Below are positions 25,243 through 31,735 of a stretch of 36,961 nt of DNA, piece by piece (position 1 is the first letter of the stretch; every line of letters starts with the position of its first letter). Both the position numbers and the translations under genes were made by a program. The stretch is from the NCBI GenBank assembly GCA_944323365.1, contig CALUSG010000012.1:1-36961 (forward strand). The letters are read 5' to 3'. The DNA comes from Candidatus Gastranaerophilales bacterium. Lineage in GTDB: Bacteria; Cyanobacteriota; Vampirovibrionia; Gastranaerophilales; Gastranaerophilaceae. Below the pieces are notes generated by a model. The model had not been told where the DNA came from. It saw nothing but the letters and a program-made list of their open reading frames with translations, and searched no databases.

Positions 25243-25872
25243 ATGGATTACTTTGTAGGTTTATCTTTATCTTCAGGATCAAGTTTGGATTCCGGCATTG
25301 CAATTATGGATGAAAATAACAAACTTATCCTTGTTGATAAATATTACAAAATGAATGATATAATATTCTTTTTCGAAAATTATTCATCATTAAATAATTC
25401 ACATATTTGTATATCTTTACCGTGGGATAGAACAATGCTTGACGGGAAATGGAGAATTTTATCTAAACCGTATCAGCTTGTTTCATCAAATTCTAACATT
25501 TTAAACAGAGATAATTGGACTCAAAGATATGCCTCCAGGGGTTCTGAATTTTTTAAAGAGCTAAGCGACAAAGGTATTGATATCCATCGCTTTGAGTTAT
25601 ATTTAACACGTCAAAGCCTTCGTCTGAATTCTTGCTATAAAGAACGCTCCCCGGCTGATTGCAAATTTTTACAACAAGCATTAAAGTTTGAATGGGGTTT
25701 TGACGAACTTCCTGCAAACATGATGCCAATGTCACAATTAGAAGCTATTGTAGGAGCTATTTTAGCTAAAGAAGCTGTTAACAATAATTTTAAGCAAATT
25801 TCTGAATTTAGAGGTCTAGACGTAATTGATATTTATAAAACATCTTCTGCTAATTTAGTCACAACAAGATGA
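25243..25872 (+). CDS. unknown protein, possibly RNase H-like fold (DUF429-like)
   Basis: 209 residues, third gene of the adk-map operon, with AGGAG 6 nt before its ATG. The opening MDYFVGLSLSSGSSLDSGIA followed by a strand resembles the first hairpin of RNase H-like folds. HICISLPWDRTML, RGSEFFKEL with KGIDIHRFELYLTR, and a later Ala/Ile helix with QLEAIVGAILAKEA recall the layout of DUF429-type predicted nucleases. Acidic catalytic residues cannot be assigned with confidence. The last 40 nt overlap the 3' end of tmk on the opposite strand. The assignment is tentative. Confidence 0.6.
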   Translation: MDYFVGLSLSSGSSLDSGIAIMDENNKLILVDKYYKMNDIIFFFENYSSLNNSHICISLPWDRTMLDGKWRILSKPYQLVSSNSNILNRDNWTQRYASRGSEFFKELSDKGIDIHRFELYLTRQSLRLNSCYKERSPADCKFLQQALKFEWGFDELPANMMPMSQLEAIVGAILAKEAVNNNFKQISEFRGLDVIDIYKTSSANLVTTR

Positions 25873-26444
25873 ATTTCCTCAATAGATTTTGAGGCATCAA
25901 TTACCTTGACTCTTTCAGGCTCTTCTTTTGCTATCTCCAAATAGCCCTGTCGTACTCGATTAAAAAATTCATTTCCTGCCGATTCCATCCTGTCTTTTTG
26001 TTGTCCGACACGAGCCATTGAAGTTTCAACATCAATATCAAAAACTAACGTTAAATCAGGATGTCTGCCGTTCACAGCCAGTTCATTAAGCATTTTAATT
26101 CTATCAACAGGTAGCTGCCGGCCATAGCCCTGATATGCTACTGAACTATCAGTATGCCTGTCACAAAGAACTATACACCCACGAGATACTGCCGGATTTA
26201 TTACCATATCAATATGCTGGGCACGATCCGCCAAAAATAAAAATGATTCACAACGATCTGACACTTCTCCGTCATAATTCAATAAAATTTCCCGGATTTT
26301 TTCGCCCAAACCCTTTGCTCCGGGCTCTCTTGTTATTAATACTTCATAACCTTTTTGAATTAAATATTCAGCTAATAGTTTCAGCTGTGTAGTTTTTCCG
26401 CAGCCGTCTGCACCTTCAAATGTTATAAACAACCCTCGTTTCAT
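25833..26444 (-). CDS. tmk: thymidylate kinase
   Basis: 203 residues from the ATG at 26444. P-loop FEGADGCGKTTQ starts at residue 8. DR(H)-type DRHTDSSVAYQGYGR is present, and so is a lid region with QQKDRMESAGNEFFNRVRQG. It phosphorylates dTMP to dTDP. The ATG at 26444 opens MKRGLFITFEG, the expected N-terminus; longer in-frame starts up to 26510 add an AT-rich tail without family character. No Shine-Dalgarno site precedes it, and TATAAT lies only 7 nt upstream, so its transcript may be leaderless. Its 3' end overlaps the convergent unknown gene by 40 nt. Confidence 0.95.
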   Translation of the reverse strand: MKRGLFITFEGADGCGKTTQLKLLAEYLIQKGYEVLITREPGAKGLGEKIREILLNYDGEVSDRCESFLFLADRAQHIDMVINPAVSRGCIVLCDRHTDSSVAYQGYGRQLPVDRIKMLNELAVNGRHPDLTLVFDIDVETSMARVGQQKDRMESAGNEFFNRVRQGYLEIAKEEPERVKVIDASKSIEEIHLVVTKLAEDVL

Positions 26445-26451
26445 AACATTA

Positions 26452-26457
26452 ATTATA
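26452..26457 (-). promoter_or_regulatory. -10 box of tmk, probably giving a leaderless mRNA
   Basis: Minus strand TATAAT (26457-26452) ends 7 nt before the tmk ATG. The -35 candidate at 17-nt spacing is a weak TTTATT. Confidence 0.45.
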
Positions 26458-26519
26458 CAACAATAATTTTTTTTAATAAATGATTTGATAAATATTTGAA
26501 AAATTATCAATCTTCAAAG

Positions 26520-26548
26520 TTGACAATATAGTATTTATAATGTAAAAA
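26520..26548 (+). promoter_or_regulatory. candidate promoter of the C10-tract ORF
   Basis: TTGACA (26520-26525), 17-nt spacer, TAAAAA (26543-26548). It is followed by a GGAGG ribosome binding site at 26557-26561 and the ATG at 26570. The -35 box is perfect and the -10 weak; a TATAAT at 26536-26541 is too close to the -35 to pair with it. Confidence 0.4.
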
Positions 26549-26606
26549 TAAAATATGGAGGTTATTTTTATGGAAAAGGTTATCAAAAAAGCGGTTCAGC
26601 AAGTCG

Positions 26607-26616
26607 CCCCCCCCCC
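26607..26616. repeat. homopolymer tract C10
   Basis: Ten consecutive C flanked by GTCG and G, in the 5' frame leading to the second pilin-like gene. It is the counterpart of the C9 at 8359-8367, but there the C-rich strand is the non-coding strand. Confidence 0.95.
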
Positions 26617-26678
26617 GATTTTAAGTCGTGGTTTTAGGAATTTTAATTTTAACAGGTTATTTCATAATTTTTTATTTC

Positions 26679-26707
26679 TTGACTCTTTAATTTATCCAAA
26701 CTATAAT
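26679..26707 (+). promoter_or_regulatory. consensus promoter giving a probably leaderless pilin transcript
   Basis: TTGACT (26679-26684), 17-nt spacer, TATAAT (26702-26707), then 6 nt to the prepilin ATG at 26714. The hexamers, spacing and the AAAC before the -10 box are identical to the pilin copy 1 promoter at 8249-8277. Confidence 0.7.
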
Positions 26708-26713
26708 GCCAAT

Positions 26714-27466
26714 ATGAGGAAATATAGTTTTAATTTTATCAGGCTTAAACCTGCTTTTACTTTAGCGGAAGTTTTGATTACTCTTGGTATCGTTGGCGTA
26801 ATCGCAGCTTTAACTATACCGACTTTAGTCGCTAATTATCAAAAAAAACTTTTAATTAATCAAAACAAACAAGCTTATTCTTTAATTATTAATGCACTTA
26901 ATAAAATAAAATCCGATTCACCATCATTCTCCTATGTTTCTTCAGAAATATTTGCACCGTCAACATCACAGGATCAAGCACTAACACTTTTTTCTAAATA
27001 TTTCAAAACTACAAAATTAAGAGTAGGAACTTATAGAATTAAAAAAATGAGACCGGGTGAAAGCCATGACGATGCTAATAAATATGATGATGGAGAAGAG
27101 ATGCCATCAACTAATCTGCAAACAGCAAACGGAATGATTATTGGGCTTTTGAAATTCACATATGCAGGCTGTATCAGAATAGGAGAAGTATATATTTACA
27201 ATCCTGACGGAACAATTGCAAGGGATGAGAATGGAAACCCCTTGACCGAGCCATCCGAAAGAGAAACATGTGCGGATATATTTATTGACGTTAATGGTAA
27301 AAAAGACCCTAACCAATATGGTAAAGATGTTTTTCGTTTTTCTGTCTTAAGAGAAAAATATGAACTTTCCTCAACAGCCAGTATGGGTAACATAGATTAC
27401 ATTATTAAGCATAATGATTTTGATCCGAACATAATTGACTATGAACTTGGCGGAGATAAGCAATAA
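26714..27466 (+). CDS. type IV pilin-like (prepilin N-terminal motif) protein, copy 2
   Basis: 250 residues from the ATG at 26714 (MRKYSFNFIRLKPA, then FTLAEVLITLGIVGVIAALT). The prepilin helix has Glu at +5 and Ala at -1, as in copy 1. The C-terminal half contains DVNGKKDPNQYGKD, the same motif as copy 1, and two Cys. It is expected to be cleaved by a prepilin peptidase and assembled in or exported across the membrane. I prefer the 26714 start because of the leaderless-type promoter. The frame is also open from an SD-led ATG at 26570, giving 298 residues with a 48-residue extension that depends on the C10 tract. It is convergent with rplA and shares a terminator with it. Confidence 0.85.
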   Translation: MRKYSFNFIRLKPAFTLAEVLITLGIVGVIAALTIPTLVANYQKKLLINQNKQAYSLIINALNKIKSDSPSFSYVSSEIFAPSTSQDQALTLFSKYFKTTKLRVGTYRIKKMRPGESHDDANKYDDGEEMPSTNLQTANGMIIGLLKFTYAGCIRIGEVYIYNPDGTIARDENGNPLTEPSERETCADIFIDVNGKKDPNQYGKDVFRFSVLREKYELSSTASMGNIDYIIKHNDFDPNIIDYELGGDKQ

Positions 27467-27470
27467 AAAA

Positions 27471-27489
27471 AGCACTTCTCGGAAGTGCT
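27471..27489. terminator. bidirectional terminator between pilin copy 2 and rplA
   Basis: Perfect 8-bp stem AGCACTTC / GAAGTGCT with a 3-nt loop, flanked by an A-run on the left and a T-run on the right, so it can stop transcription from both sides. Confidence 0.88.
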
Positions 27490-27516
27490 TTTTTATTTAT
27501 TAAATTTATTAACTTA

Positions 27517-28242
27517 TTAAGCAATAAGTTCTTTAACTTCTGCTGCAAAGTTTTTAGGATCGATTTTAATACCGGGTCCCATTGTTGTTGAGAGGTAAAC
27601 TGATTTTACATATGTACCTTTTGCAGAAGAAGGTTTTGCTCTAAGTATAGCATCTGCCAAAGTTGCATAGTTTTTAATCAAATCACCTTCAGCAAATTGG
27701 ATTTTACCGATAGGGCAGTGAATCATACCTTGTTTATCTGCTCTATATTCAACTTTACCTGCTTTAGCATCTTTAACTGCAGAAGCAATATCCATAGTAA
27801 CAGTTCCGGTTTTAGGGTTTGGCATTAAACCTTTAGGACCTAAAACTCTACCCAATTTACCTAACATACCCATGCAATCAGGAGTTGCAATTAACGTATC
27901 AAAGTCAAACCAACCGCCTTCAATCTTTTCAATAATTTCTTCGGCACCAGCAAAATCCGCACCTGCTTCTTTTGCTTCTGTTGCTTTTGCACCTTTTGCG
28001 ACAACACAAACCTTAACTTCTTTACCCAAACCTGCCGGTAATACTACCGTAGATCTGATTTGCTGATCTGCTTGTCTTACGTCAATACCTAATCTCATGT
28101 GGCATTCAACTGTTTCATTAAACTTTGAAACTTCTTTTGATATTTCTTGTAATTTTTTAATAGCATCGACTGCTGATGAAGGTTGTACAAAACCTTCAAG
28201 CATTTCTTGCATTTTCTTTTGTTTTTTAGTTAATTTTGACAT
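27517..28242 (-). CDS. rplA: 50S ribosomal protein L1
   Basis: 241 residues, full length. [20 protein letters not shown], then [34 protein letters not shown] and [10 protein letters not shown] are L1 signatures. L1 forms the mobile stalk at the E site and in E. coli represses its own operon by binding the rplK leader. AAGGA lies 7 nt before the ATG. A 94-nt gap separates it from rplK and contains a structured segment resembling the rplK leader. The operon stops here at a terminator; rplJ and rplL, usually next, are not downstream. Confidence 0.97.
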   Translation of the reverse strand: MSKLTKKQKKMQEMLEGFVQPSSAVDAIKKLQEISKEVSKFNETVECHMRLGIDVRQADQQIRSTVVLPAGLGKEVKVCVVAKGAKATEAKEAGADFAGAEEIIEKIEGGWFDFDTLIATPDCMGMLGKLGRVLGPKGLMPNPKTGTVTMDIASAVKDAKAGKVEYRADKQGMIHCPIGKIQFAEGDLIKNYATLADAILRAKPSSAKGTYVKSVYLSTTMGPGIKIDPKNFAAEVKELIA

Positions 28243-28336
28243 TTTGTTTTTCCTTTCGTGGTATTAGCGGACAAACGTCCTTCCATACAATTTCAGTGCA
28301 ATCATATATTGCTTAGCAACTACGGCACAAAAATAC
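28243..28336 (-). promoter_or_regulatory. rplA leader element related to the rplK leader
   Basis: On the minus strand the last ~45 nt before rplA contain TGGAAGGA, the hairpin GGAC-GTTT-GTCC, then CCGCTA, ACCAC and AAAGGA. The same boxes occur in the same order before rplK. TGG can close on CCA, leaving an internal loop with GCTA. Translational control is an inference. Confidence 0.5.
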
Positions 28337-28765
28337 TTATGACTCTTTTACTGTAACACCCATTGCTCTGCATGAACCTTTAATCATTTCAACTGCAGCA
28401 TCTAAAGTTGTTGCATTTAAGTCATTCATTTTAATTTTAGCAATTTCTTCTAACTGTTCTCTTGTAATTTCAGCAACTTTATCTTTGTTTGGAGCTGCTG
28501 AGCCCTTAGAAATATTAAGAGCTTTTTTTATCAAAACCGGTGCCGGTGGTGATTTTACTATAAATGAAAAACTTCTGTCTTCATATACATCGATAACTAC
28601 AGGAATAATATATCCTGCTTGAGATTCAGTTTTTGCGTTAAACTGCTTGCAAAAATCCATAATGTTTACACCGTGTTGACCTAAAGCAGGACCAACCGGA
28701 GGTGATGGATTTGCTTTTCCGGCTTCAATTTGAAGTTTAATTTTTCCTACTACTTTTTTTGCCAT
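28337..28765 (-). CDS. rplK: 50S ribosomal protein L11
   Basis: 142 residues, standard length. [20 protein letters not shown] near residue 9, [15 protein letters not shown] and the C-terminal RNA-binding domain with GSCRAMGV are diagnostic. L11 binds the GTPase-associated centre of 23S rRNA. AAAGGAG lies 6 nt before the ATG. It is preceded by a 92-nt structured leader after nusG and followed by rplA. Confidence 0.97.
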   Translation of the reverse strand: MAKKVVGKIKLQIEAGKANPSPPVGPALGQHGVNIMDFCKQFNAKTESQAGYIIPVVIDVYEDRSFSFIVKSPPAPVLIKKALNISKGSAAPNKDKVAEITREQLEEIAKIKMNDLNATTLDAAVEMIKGSCRAMGVTVKES

Positions 28766-28857
28766 TTTTTTCTCCTTTTGTGGTTCTAGCGGTTTCGAAC
28801 GGATTGACAGTCATTTCGTCCCCCTCGCCCGAAGAATCCTTCCACATTTTGTACTAA
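28766..28857 (-). promoter_or_regulatory. rplK leader element, candidate ribosomal-protein binding site
   Basis: The minus-strand leader can fold as TGTGG/CCACA (closing stem), GGATT/AATCC and an inner TTCG/CGAA. TGGAAGGA and CCGCTA-ACCAC-AAAGGA are shared with the rplA leader. Its position matches the known autogenous L1 site in other bacteria, but the identity of the ligand is not shown. Confidence 0.5.
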
Positions 28858-29481
28858 CTATAATTTATTTATCTGCTTATATTCCAATTCCACCGGAGTT
28901 TCACGTCCGAAAATTGAAACATTTGCTCTAAGTTTTGATTTATCAGGGTATACTTCAATAATATCTGCGATAAAGTCTGCAAACGGTCCTGAAATAATTC
29001 TGACTTTATCTCCTGCTTTAACATCCAATTCAATTTTTTCAGTTTGAGAAGATGAGCGGTGAATAATCTTTTTAATTTCGCTATCTCTTGCCGGAATTGG
29101 TTTTTTAGCAGAGCCGACAAATTTTGTAACTCCTGCTGTGTGTCTTACAACGTACCAGCTGTCTTCGTCCATTATCATTTCAACTAAAACATAGCCGGGG
29201 AAGATTTTTTCTTCACGTTCCTGTTTTTTACCGCCTTTCATTTGGGTTACGGTCTTTTGAGGAACTTCTACTCTGAATATTTTTTCGCCCATGTTCATAT
29301 ATTCTATACGTTTTTCTAGGTTTACTTTTACTTTATTTTCGTGTCCTGAATATGTATGAACAATATACCAGCGTTTTTTATTTTTCTTAGCAGGTTCAGC
29401 CTCTGCTTTTGCAGCTTCTTCTTTTTCTGCCTGCAAGTCTTCGTTTAATTGTTCTTCCATTGATTTTTCTTTTTTAGTCAT
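28858..29481 (-). CDS. nusG: transcription termination/antitermination factor NusG
   Basis: 207 residues. An acidic, Ala/Glu/Lys-rich extension of about 35 residues precedes KRWYIVHTYSGHENKVKVNL, the start of the NGN domain that contacts RNA polymerase. IFPGYVLVEMIMDEDSWYVV and TAGVTKFVG follow. The C-terminal KOW domain (from about residue 152) reads VKAGDKVRIISGPFADFIAD. The ribosome binding site AGGGTGG overlaps the spacer after secE (9 nt). It couples transcription with translation or Rho. Confidence 0.96.
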   Translation of the reverse strand: MTKKEKSMEEQLNEDLQAEKEEAAKAEAEPAKKNKKRWYIVHTYSGHENKVKVNLEKRIEYMNMGEKIFRVEVPQKTVTQMKGGKKQEREEKIFPGYVLVEMIMDEDSWYVVRHTAGVTKFVGSAKKPIPARDSEIKKIIHRSSSQTEKIELDVKAGDKVRIISGPFADFIADIIEVYPDKSKLRANVSIFGRETPVELEYKQINKL

Positions 29482-29490
29482 AAGCCACCC

Positions 29491-29682
29491 TTATTTTATG
29501 AGCCCAAACAGCCCTTTGAATATTATATCCATTAAATATATAGCTACAGTAAATACAAATACAATAATTATTACAAAAACAGTTTCTGTAACAACCTGTC
29601 TTCTTTCAGGCCAACTGATTTTGCCCCATTCGGTTTTTACACCTCTAAAATATGTCTGTACTGAATTAATAAATTTATCCAT
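29491..29682 (-). CDS. secE: SecE, preprotein translocase subunit
   Basis: 63 residues, the short single-helix form found in most bacteria outside the Gammaproteobacteria. The amphipathic helix TYFRGVKTEWGKISWPERRQ carries the conserved KxxWP-type motif, followed by one membrane helix (FVIIIVFVFTVAIYLMDIIF). SecE clamps SecY in the translocon. It lies between tRNA(Trp) and nusG, the usual bacterial order. Confidence 0.95.
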   Translation of the reverse strand: MDKFINSVQTYFRGVKTEWGKISWPERRQVVTETVFVIIIVFVFTVAIYLMDIIFKGLFGLIK

Positions 29683-29704
29683 TTGTATTTCCTTTTTCTT
29701 AAAT

Positions 29705-29777
29705 CGCGCCCTGAAGGACTTGAACCCTCGACATCCGGTTTTGGAGACCGACGTTCTACCAACTGAACTAAGGACGC
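29705..29777 (-). tRNA. trnW: tRNA-Trp (anticodon CCA)
   Basis: Cloverleaf drawn by hand on the minus strand: acceptor GCGTCCT/AGGGCGC, D arm GTTC-AGTTGGTA-GAAC, anticodon stem TCGGT/ACCGG with loop CTCCAAA (anticodon CCA), T arm GAGGG-TTCAAGT-CCTTC, discriminator G. The 3' CCA is not encoded. It lies between rpmG and secE, a common arrangement. Confidence 0.95.
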
Positions 29778-29812
29778 ACTTGCCGTATTAAACGGCATGG
29801 GTTAATACCCGT

Positions 29813-29980
29813 TTACTTTGTTTCCTTGTGGTTGGTATGTTTTTTACAGGTTGGACAATATTTTGATAATTCCAATCTGTCTTTTGTGTTTTTCTTGTTT
29901 TTTACTGTTGTGTAGTTTCTTTCCTTGCAATCTTCACAAGCTAGAACTACCATTCTGTCATTTTTTCCTTTGATACCCAT
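29813..29980 (-). CDS. rpmG: 50S ribosomal protein L33
   Basis: 55 residues, [18 protein letters not shown] to the end. The zinc-binding form is shown by C15-x2-C18 and C42-x2-C45, and [20 protein letters not shown] is the L33 core. AAGGA lies 8 nt before the ATG at 29980. It is the first gene of the rpmG-tRNA(Trp)-secE-nusG-rplK-rplA cluster. The leader before it holds three complementary segments that could form alternative hairpins. Confidence 0.93.
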   Translation of the reverse strand: MGIKGKNDRMVVLACEDCKERNYTTVKNKKNTKDRLELSKYCPTCKKHTNHKETK

Positions 29981-29995
29981 TGTTTTATTTCCTTA

Positions 29996-30040
29996 TCACT
30001 TTCTATTTAAAATAGAATGTGACGACTTCACATTCTATTT
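29996..30040 (-). promoter_or_regulatory. hairpin/alternative-hairpin segment before rpmG
   Basis: On the minus strand AAATAGAATGTGA (30040-30028), loop AGTCG, TCACATTCTATTT (30022-30010), then AAATAGAAAGTGA (30008-29996), a one-mismatch copy of the first arm. The middle arm can pair with either neighbour. The first hairpin also works as a terminator for the 30109 gene. The rest of 30041-30108 is AT-rich with no clear promoter. Confidence 0.5.
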
Positions 30041-30108
30041 TTCGGCTTATAATTTTATAATAAAACAAACAAAATAAAAAGCAAACAAATTGTTACAAAT
30101 TATATATT

Positions 30109-30690
30109 CTAAAATTCAACAGGTCTTCTTTCTGAATATTTAGGTGAATCATAAGAACCTAAAGAATCTGTTCTTAATTTTTCCATATATACTTGTCCGT
30201 TTTTAACAACTTGTTGTAATTGTGAAAGATTGCCTTCCAAATTTGTTAAAACCTGTTCAACATATAATTCTGCCCCTTCACGGGTTTTCATAGCTTCTTC
30301 ACGTGCTTGATGACGAACACTTTCGGCTTCTTCAAATGCTTTACGTTTAATTTCTTCGCATTCTTCCTGTACTTGTGCTCTTATACGGTTGCCTTCTCTT
30401 TCTAATGCTTTTATAAAATCAGCTTCCGACAACTTTCTATCAGCTTCTTTTTGTGCATCACTTATTATTTTTTCAGCTTTTTGCTGGGCTTCTATCTGCA
30501 ATTCATCTCTACGACGTAAAAACGCTCTTGCTTCCTGAACTTCCACCGGTAATGAGGCATAGATTCTATCTATTAAAGTTTCTATTTCTCTTGTTTTTAC
30601 TATTGTATATTTTCTCGGAATAATAGGAAATCCTTCTTCCAAAGAAATTTCTAACATTTTTAATAAATCATATACTCCGTTTTGCTGCAT
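30109..30690 (-). CDS. coiled-coil protein encoded next to coaD (DivIVA/ATPase-like)
   Basis: 193 residues. The N-terminus (VYDLLKMLEISLEEGFPIIP, then RKYTIVKTREIETLIDRIYA) is followed by SLPVEVQEARAFLRRRDELQ, a region typical of a small protein often encoded beside coaD in Firmicutes and cyanobacteria and annotated as an ATPase or DivIVA-like protein. Residues about 65-150 are a long charged coiled coil rich in Glu, Ala, Lys and Arg. There is no nucleotide-binding motif. It follows coaD by 91 nt on the same strand. The molecular function is unknown; DivIVA-like membrane-curvature sensing is only suggested by the shape. Confidence 0.75.
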   Translation of the reverse strand: MQQNGVYDLLKMLEISLEEGFPIIPRKYTIVKTREIETLIDRIYASLPVEVQEARAFLRRRDELQIEAQQKAEKIISDAQKEADRKLSEADFIKALEREGNRIRAQVQEECEEIKRKAFEEAESVRHQAREEAMKTREGAELYVEQVLTNLEGNLSQLQQVVKNGQVYMEKLRTDSLGSYDSPKYSERRPVEF

Positions 30691-30781
30691 GACACATACA
30701 CCTTTCTATATTAAAAATTCTACCCCGAGTAAAATACAATTGTCAAATAATTAAACAAAGTTTAAAACACATATTTTAACA

Positions 30782-31255
30782 TTATTTACGTTTAGTCAAA
30801 TAATTATAAACCGGCAACGGCACAAACTTAGAGATATCACCGCCGTTTAAAAGAATTTCTCTGACAGTACTTGATGAAATAAAGTTATATTCCGGCTTTG
30901 TAATTAAAAAAACTGTTTGAATATCGGGGGCTAAAGCACTATTAGTCTGCGATAACTGCATTTCATACTCAAAATCCGAAACTGCACGCAAACCTCTTAT
31001 CAAAATTTGAGCAGATTTTTCCCTTGCATATTCAATAGTTAAGCCGTCAAACGCATCAACTTCTACATTTTTAATATGCATAACGCTTTCTTTTATAAGC
31101 TTGATACGCTCATCTATTGTCAAAAAAGCATGTTTTTCTGAATTTTTTGCAACTGCTATAATAACTTTATCAAAAATTCCTGCACTTGTTTTTAAAACAT
31201 CCAAATGTCCGTTCGTAATTGGGTCAAAACTCCCCGGGTAAATCGCTGTCCTCAT
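30782..31255 (-). CDS. coaD: phosphopantetheine adenylyltransferase
   Basis: 157 residues, standard. YPGSFDPITNGHLDVL (the T/HxGH nucleotidyltransferase motif) starts at residue 6 and SSTVREILLNGGDISKFVP is near the end. It adenylates 4'-phosphopantetheine to dephospho-CoA. The ATG at 31255 was selected because AAAGGA lies 6 nt upstream; an in-frame TTG at 31270 lies before that ribosome binding site. TATAAT at about 31280 could be its -10 box, without a good -35. Confidence 0.95.
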   Translation of the reverse strand: MRTAIYPGSFDPITNGHLDVLKTSAGIFDKVIIAVAKNSEKHAFLTIDERIKLIKESVMHIKNVEVDAFDGLTIEYAREKSAQILIRGLRAVSDFEYEMQLSQTNSALAPDIQTVFLITKPEYNFISSSTVREILLNGGDISKFVPLPVYNYLTKRK

Positions 31256-31367
31256 ACTTATTCCTTTCAACTATCATTATACATCAAAAAGATTATAAGT
31301 AATATTATGCAGAAACTTTAGCTTTAATTTTTACCGGTATAAAAAAATCCTCATTAAGGATTAAAAA

Positions 31368-31386
31368 AGAGGGGCTGTCCCCCTCT
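31368..31386 (-). terminator. terminator of the winged-helix gene
   Basis: Stem AGAGGGG / CCCCTCT with a 5-nt loop, followed by TTTTTT on the minus strand. A second, weaker hairpin (AATCC/GGATT with a T-run) follows at 31346-31362. Confidence 0.8.
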
Positions 31387-31387
31387 C

Positions 31388-31594
31388 TTATTTAAGTCTT
31401 ACACTTACTGAAGTACCTTTTTTAGAAATTTCAACTTTGTCTTCTCTTGCTAACCATCCAAGACCTAAGTCTGCGAAATTTCCTTTTAAATCTAATTCTT
31501 TTTTCATTTTTGTGAATGATGATTCACCATTGTTGTTCAAATAATCATAAATTTGTCCGGCTGAATATCCGATTTGTTCTTGTAATTGTTGCAT
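31388..31594 (-). CDS. small winged helix-turn-helix protein (DUF2582 type)
   Basis: 68 residues, MQQLQEQIGYSAGQIYDYLN followed by a second helix and GLGWLAREDKVEISKKG, a wing ending in RLK. This is the compact winged-helix domain of the DUF2582 family. It probably binds DNA or protein; targets are unknown. GGAGG lies 9 nt before the ATG. A good promoter precedes it and a strong terminator follows, so it is monocistronic. Divergent from the helicase gene. Confidence 0.8.
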   Translation of the reverse strand: MQQLQEQIGYSAGQIYDYLNNNGESSFTKMKKELDLKGNFADLGLGWLAREDKVEISKKGTSVSVRLK

Positions 31595-31641
31595 TTTCTT
31601 TAACCTCCAATTATTGTTTTACATGTCAACTTTATATGTAA

Positions 31642-31670
31642 ATAATAAAATATTTTTAAATAAAATGCAA
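31642..31670 (-). promoter_or_regulatory. promoter of the winged-helix gene
   Basis: Minus strand TTGCAT (31670-31665), 17-nt spacer, TATTAT (31647-31642), 48 nt before the start codon. Confidence 0.5.
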
Positions 31671-31735
31671 TAGTATATCGGAATTAGTTTTTAAATAAAA
31701 TTTTATGATAAAATACATTATAGGGGGTATTGTTT

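Larger units (their letters stand above)
26570..26713 (+). other. SD-led upstream reading frame with C10 tract, in frame with pilin copy 2
   Basis: GGAGG lies 8 nt before the ATG at 26570. The frame reads MEKVIKKAVQQVAPPP and 32 further codons, then runs without a stop into the prepilin ATG at 26714. The APPP stretch is encoded by the C10 run. In this copy the tract length is in phase, so a 298-residue fusion can be translated; C9 or C11 would break it. An in-frame ATG at 26555 lacks a ribosome binding site. Confidence 0.6.
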
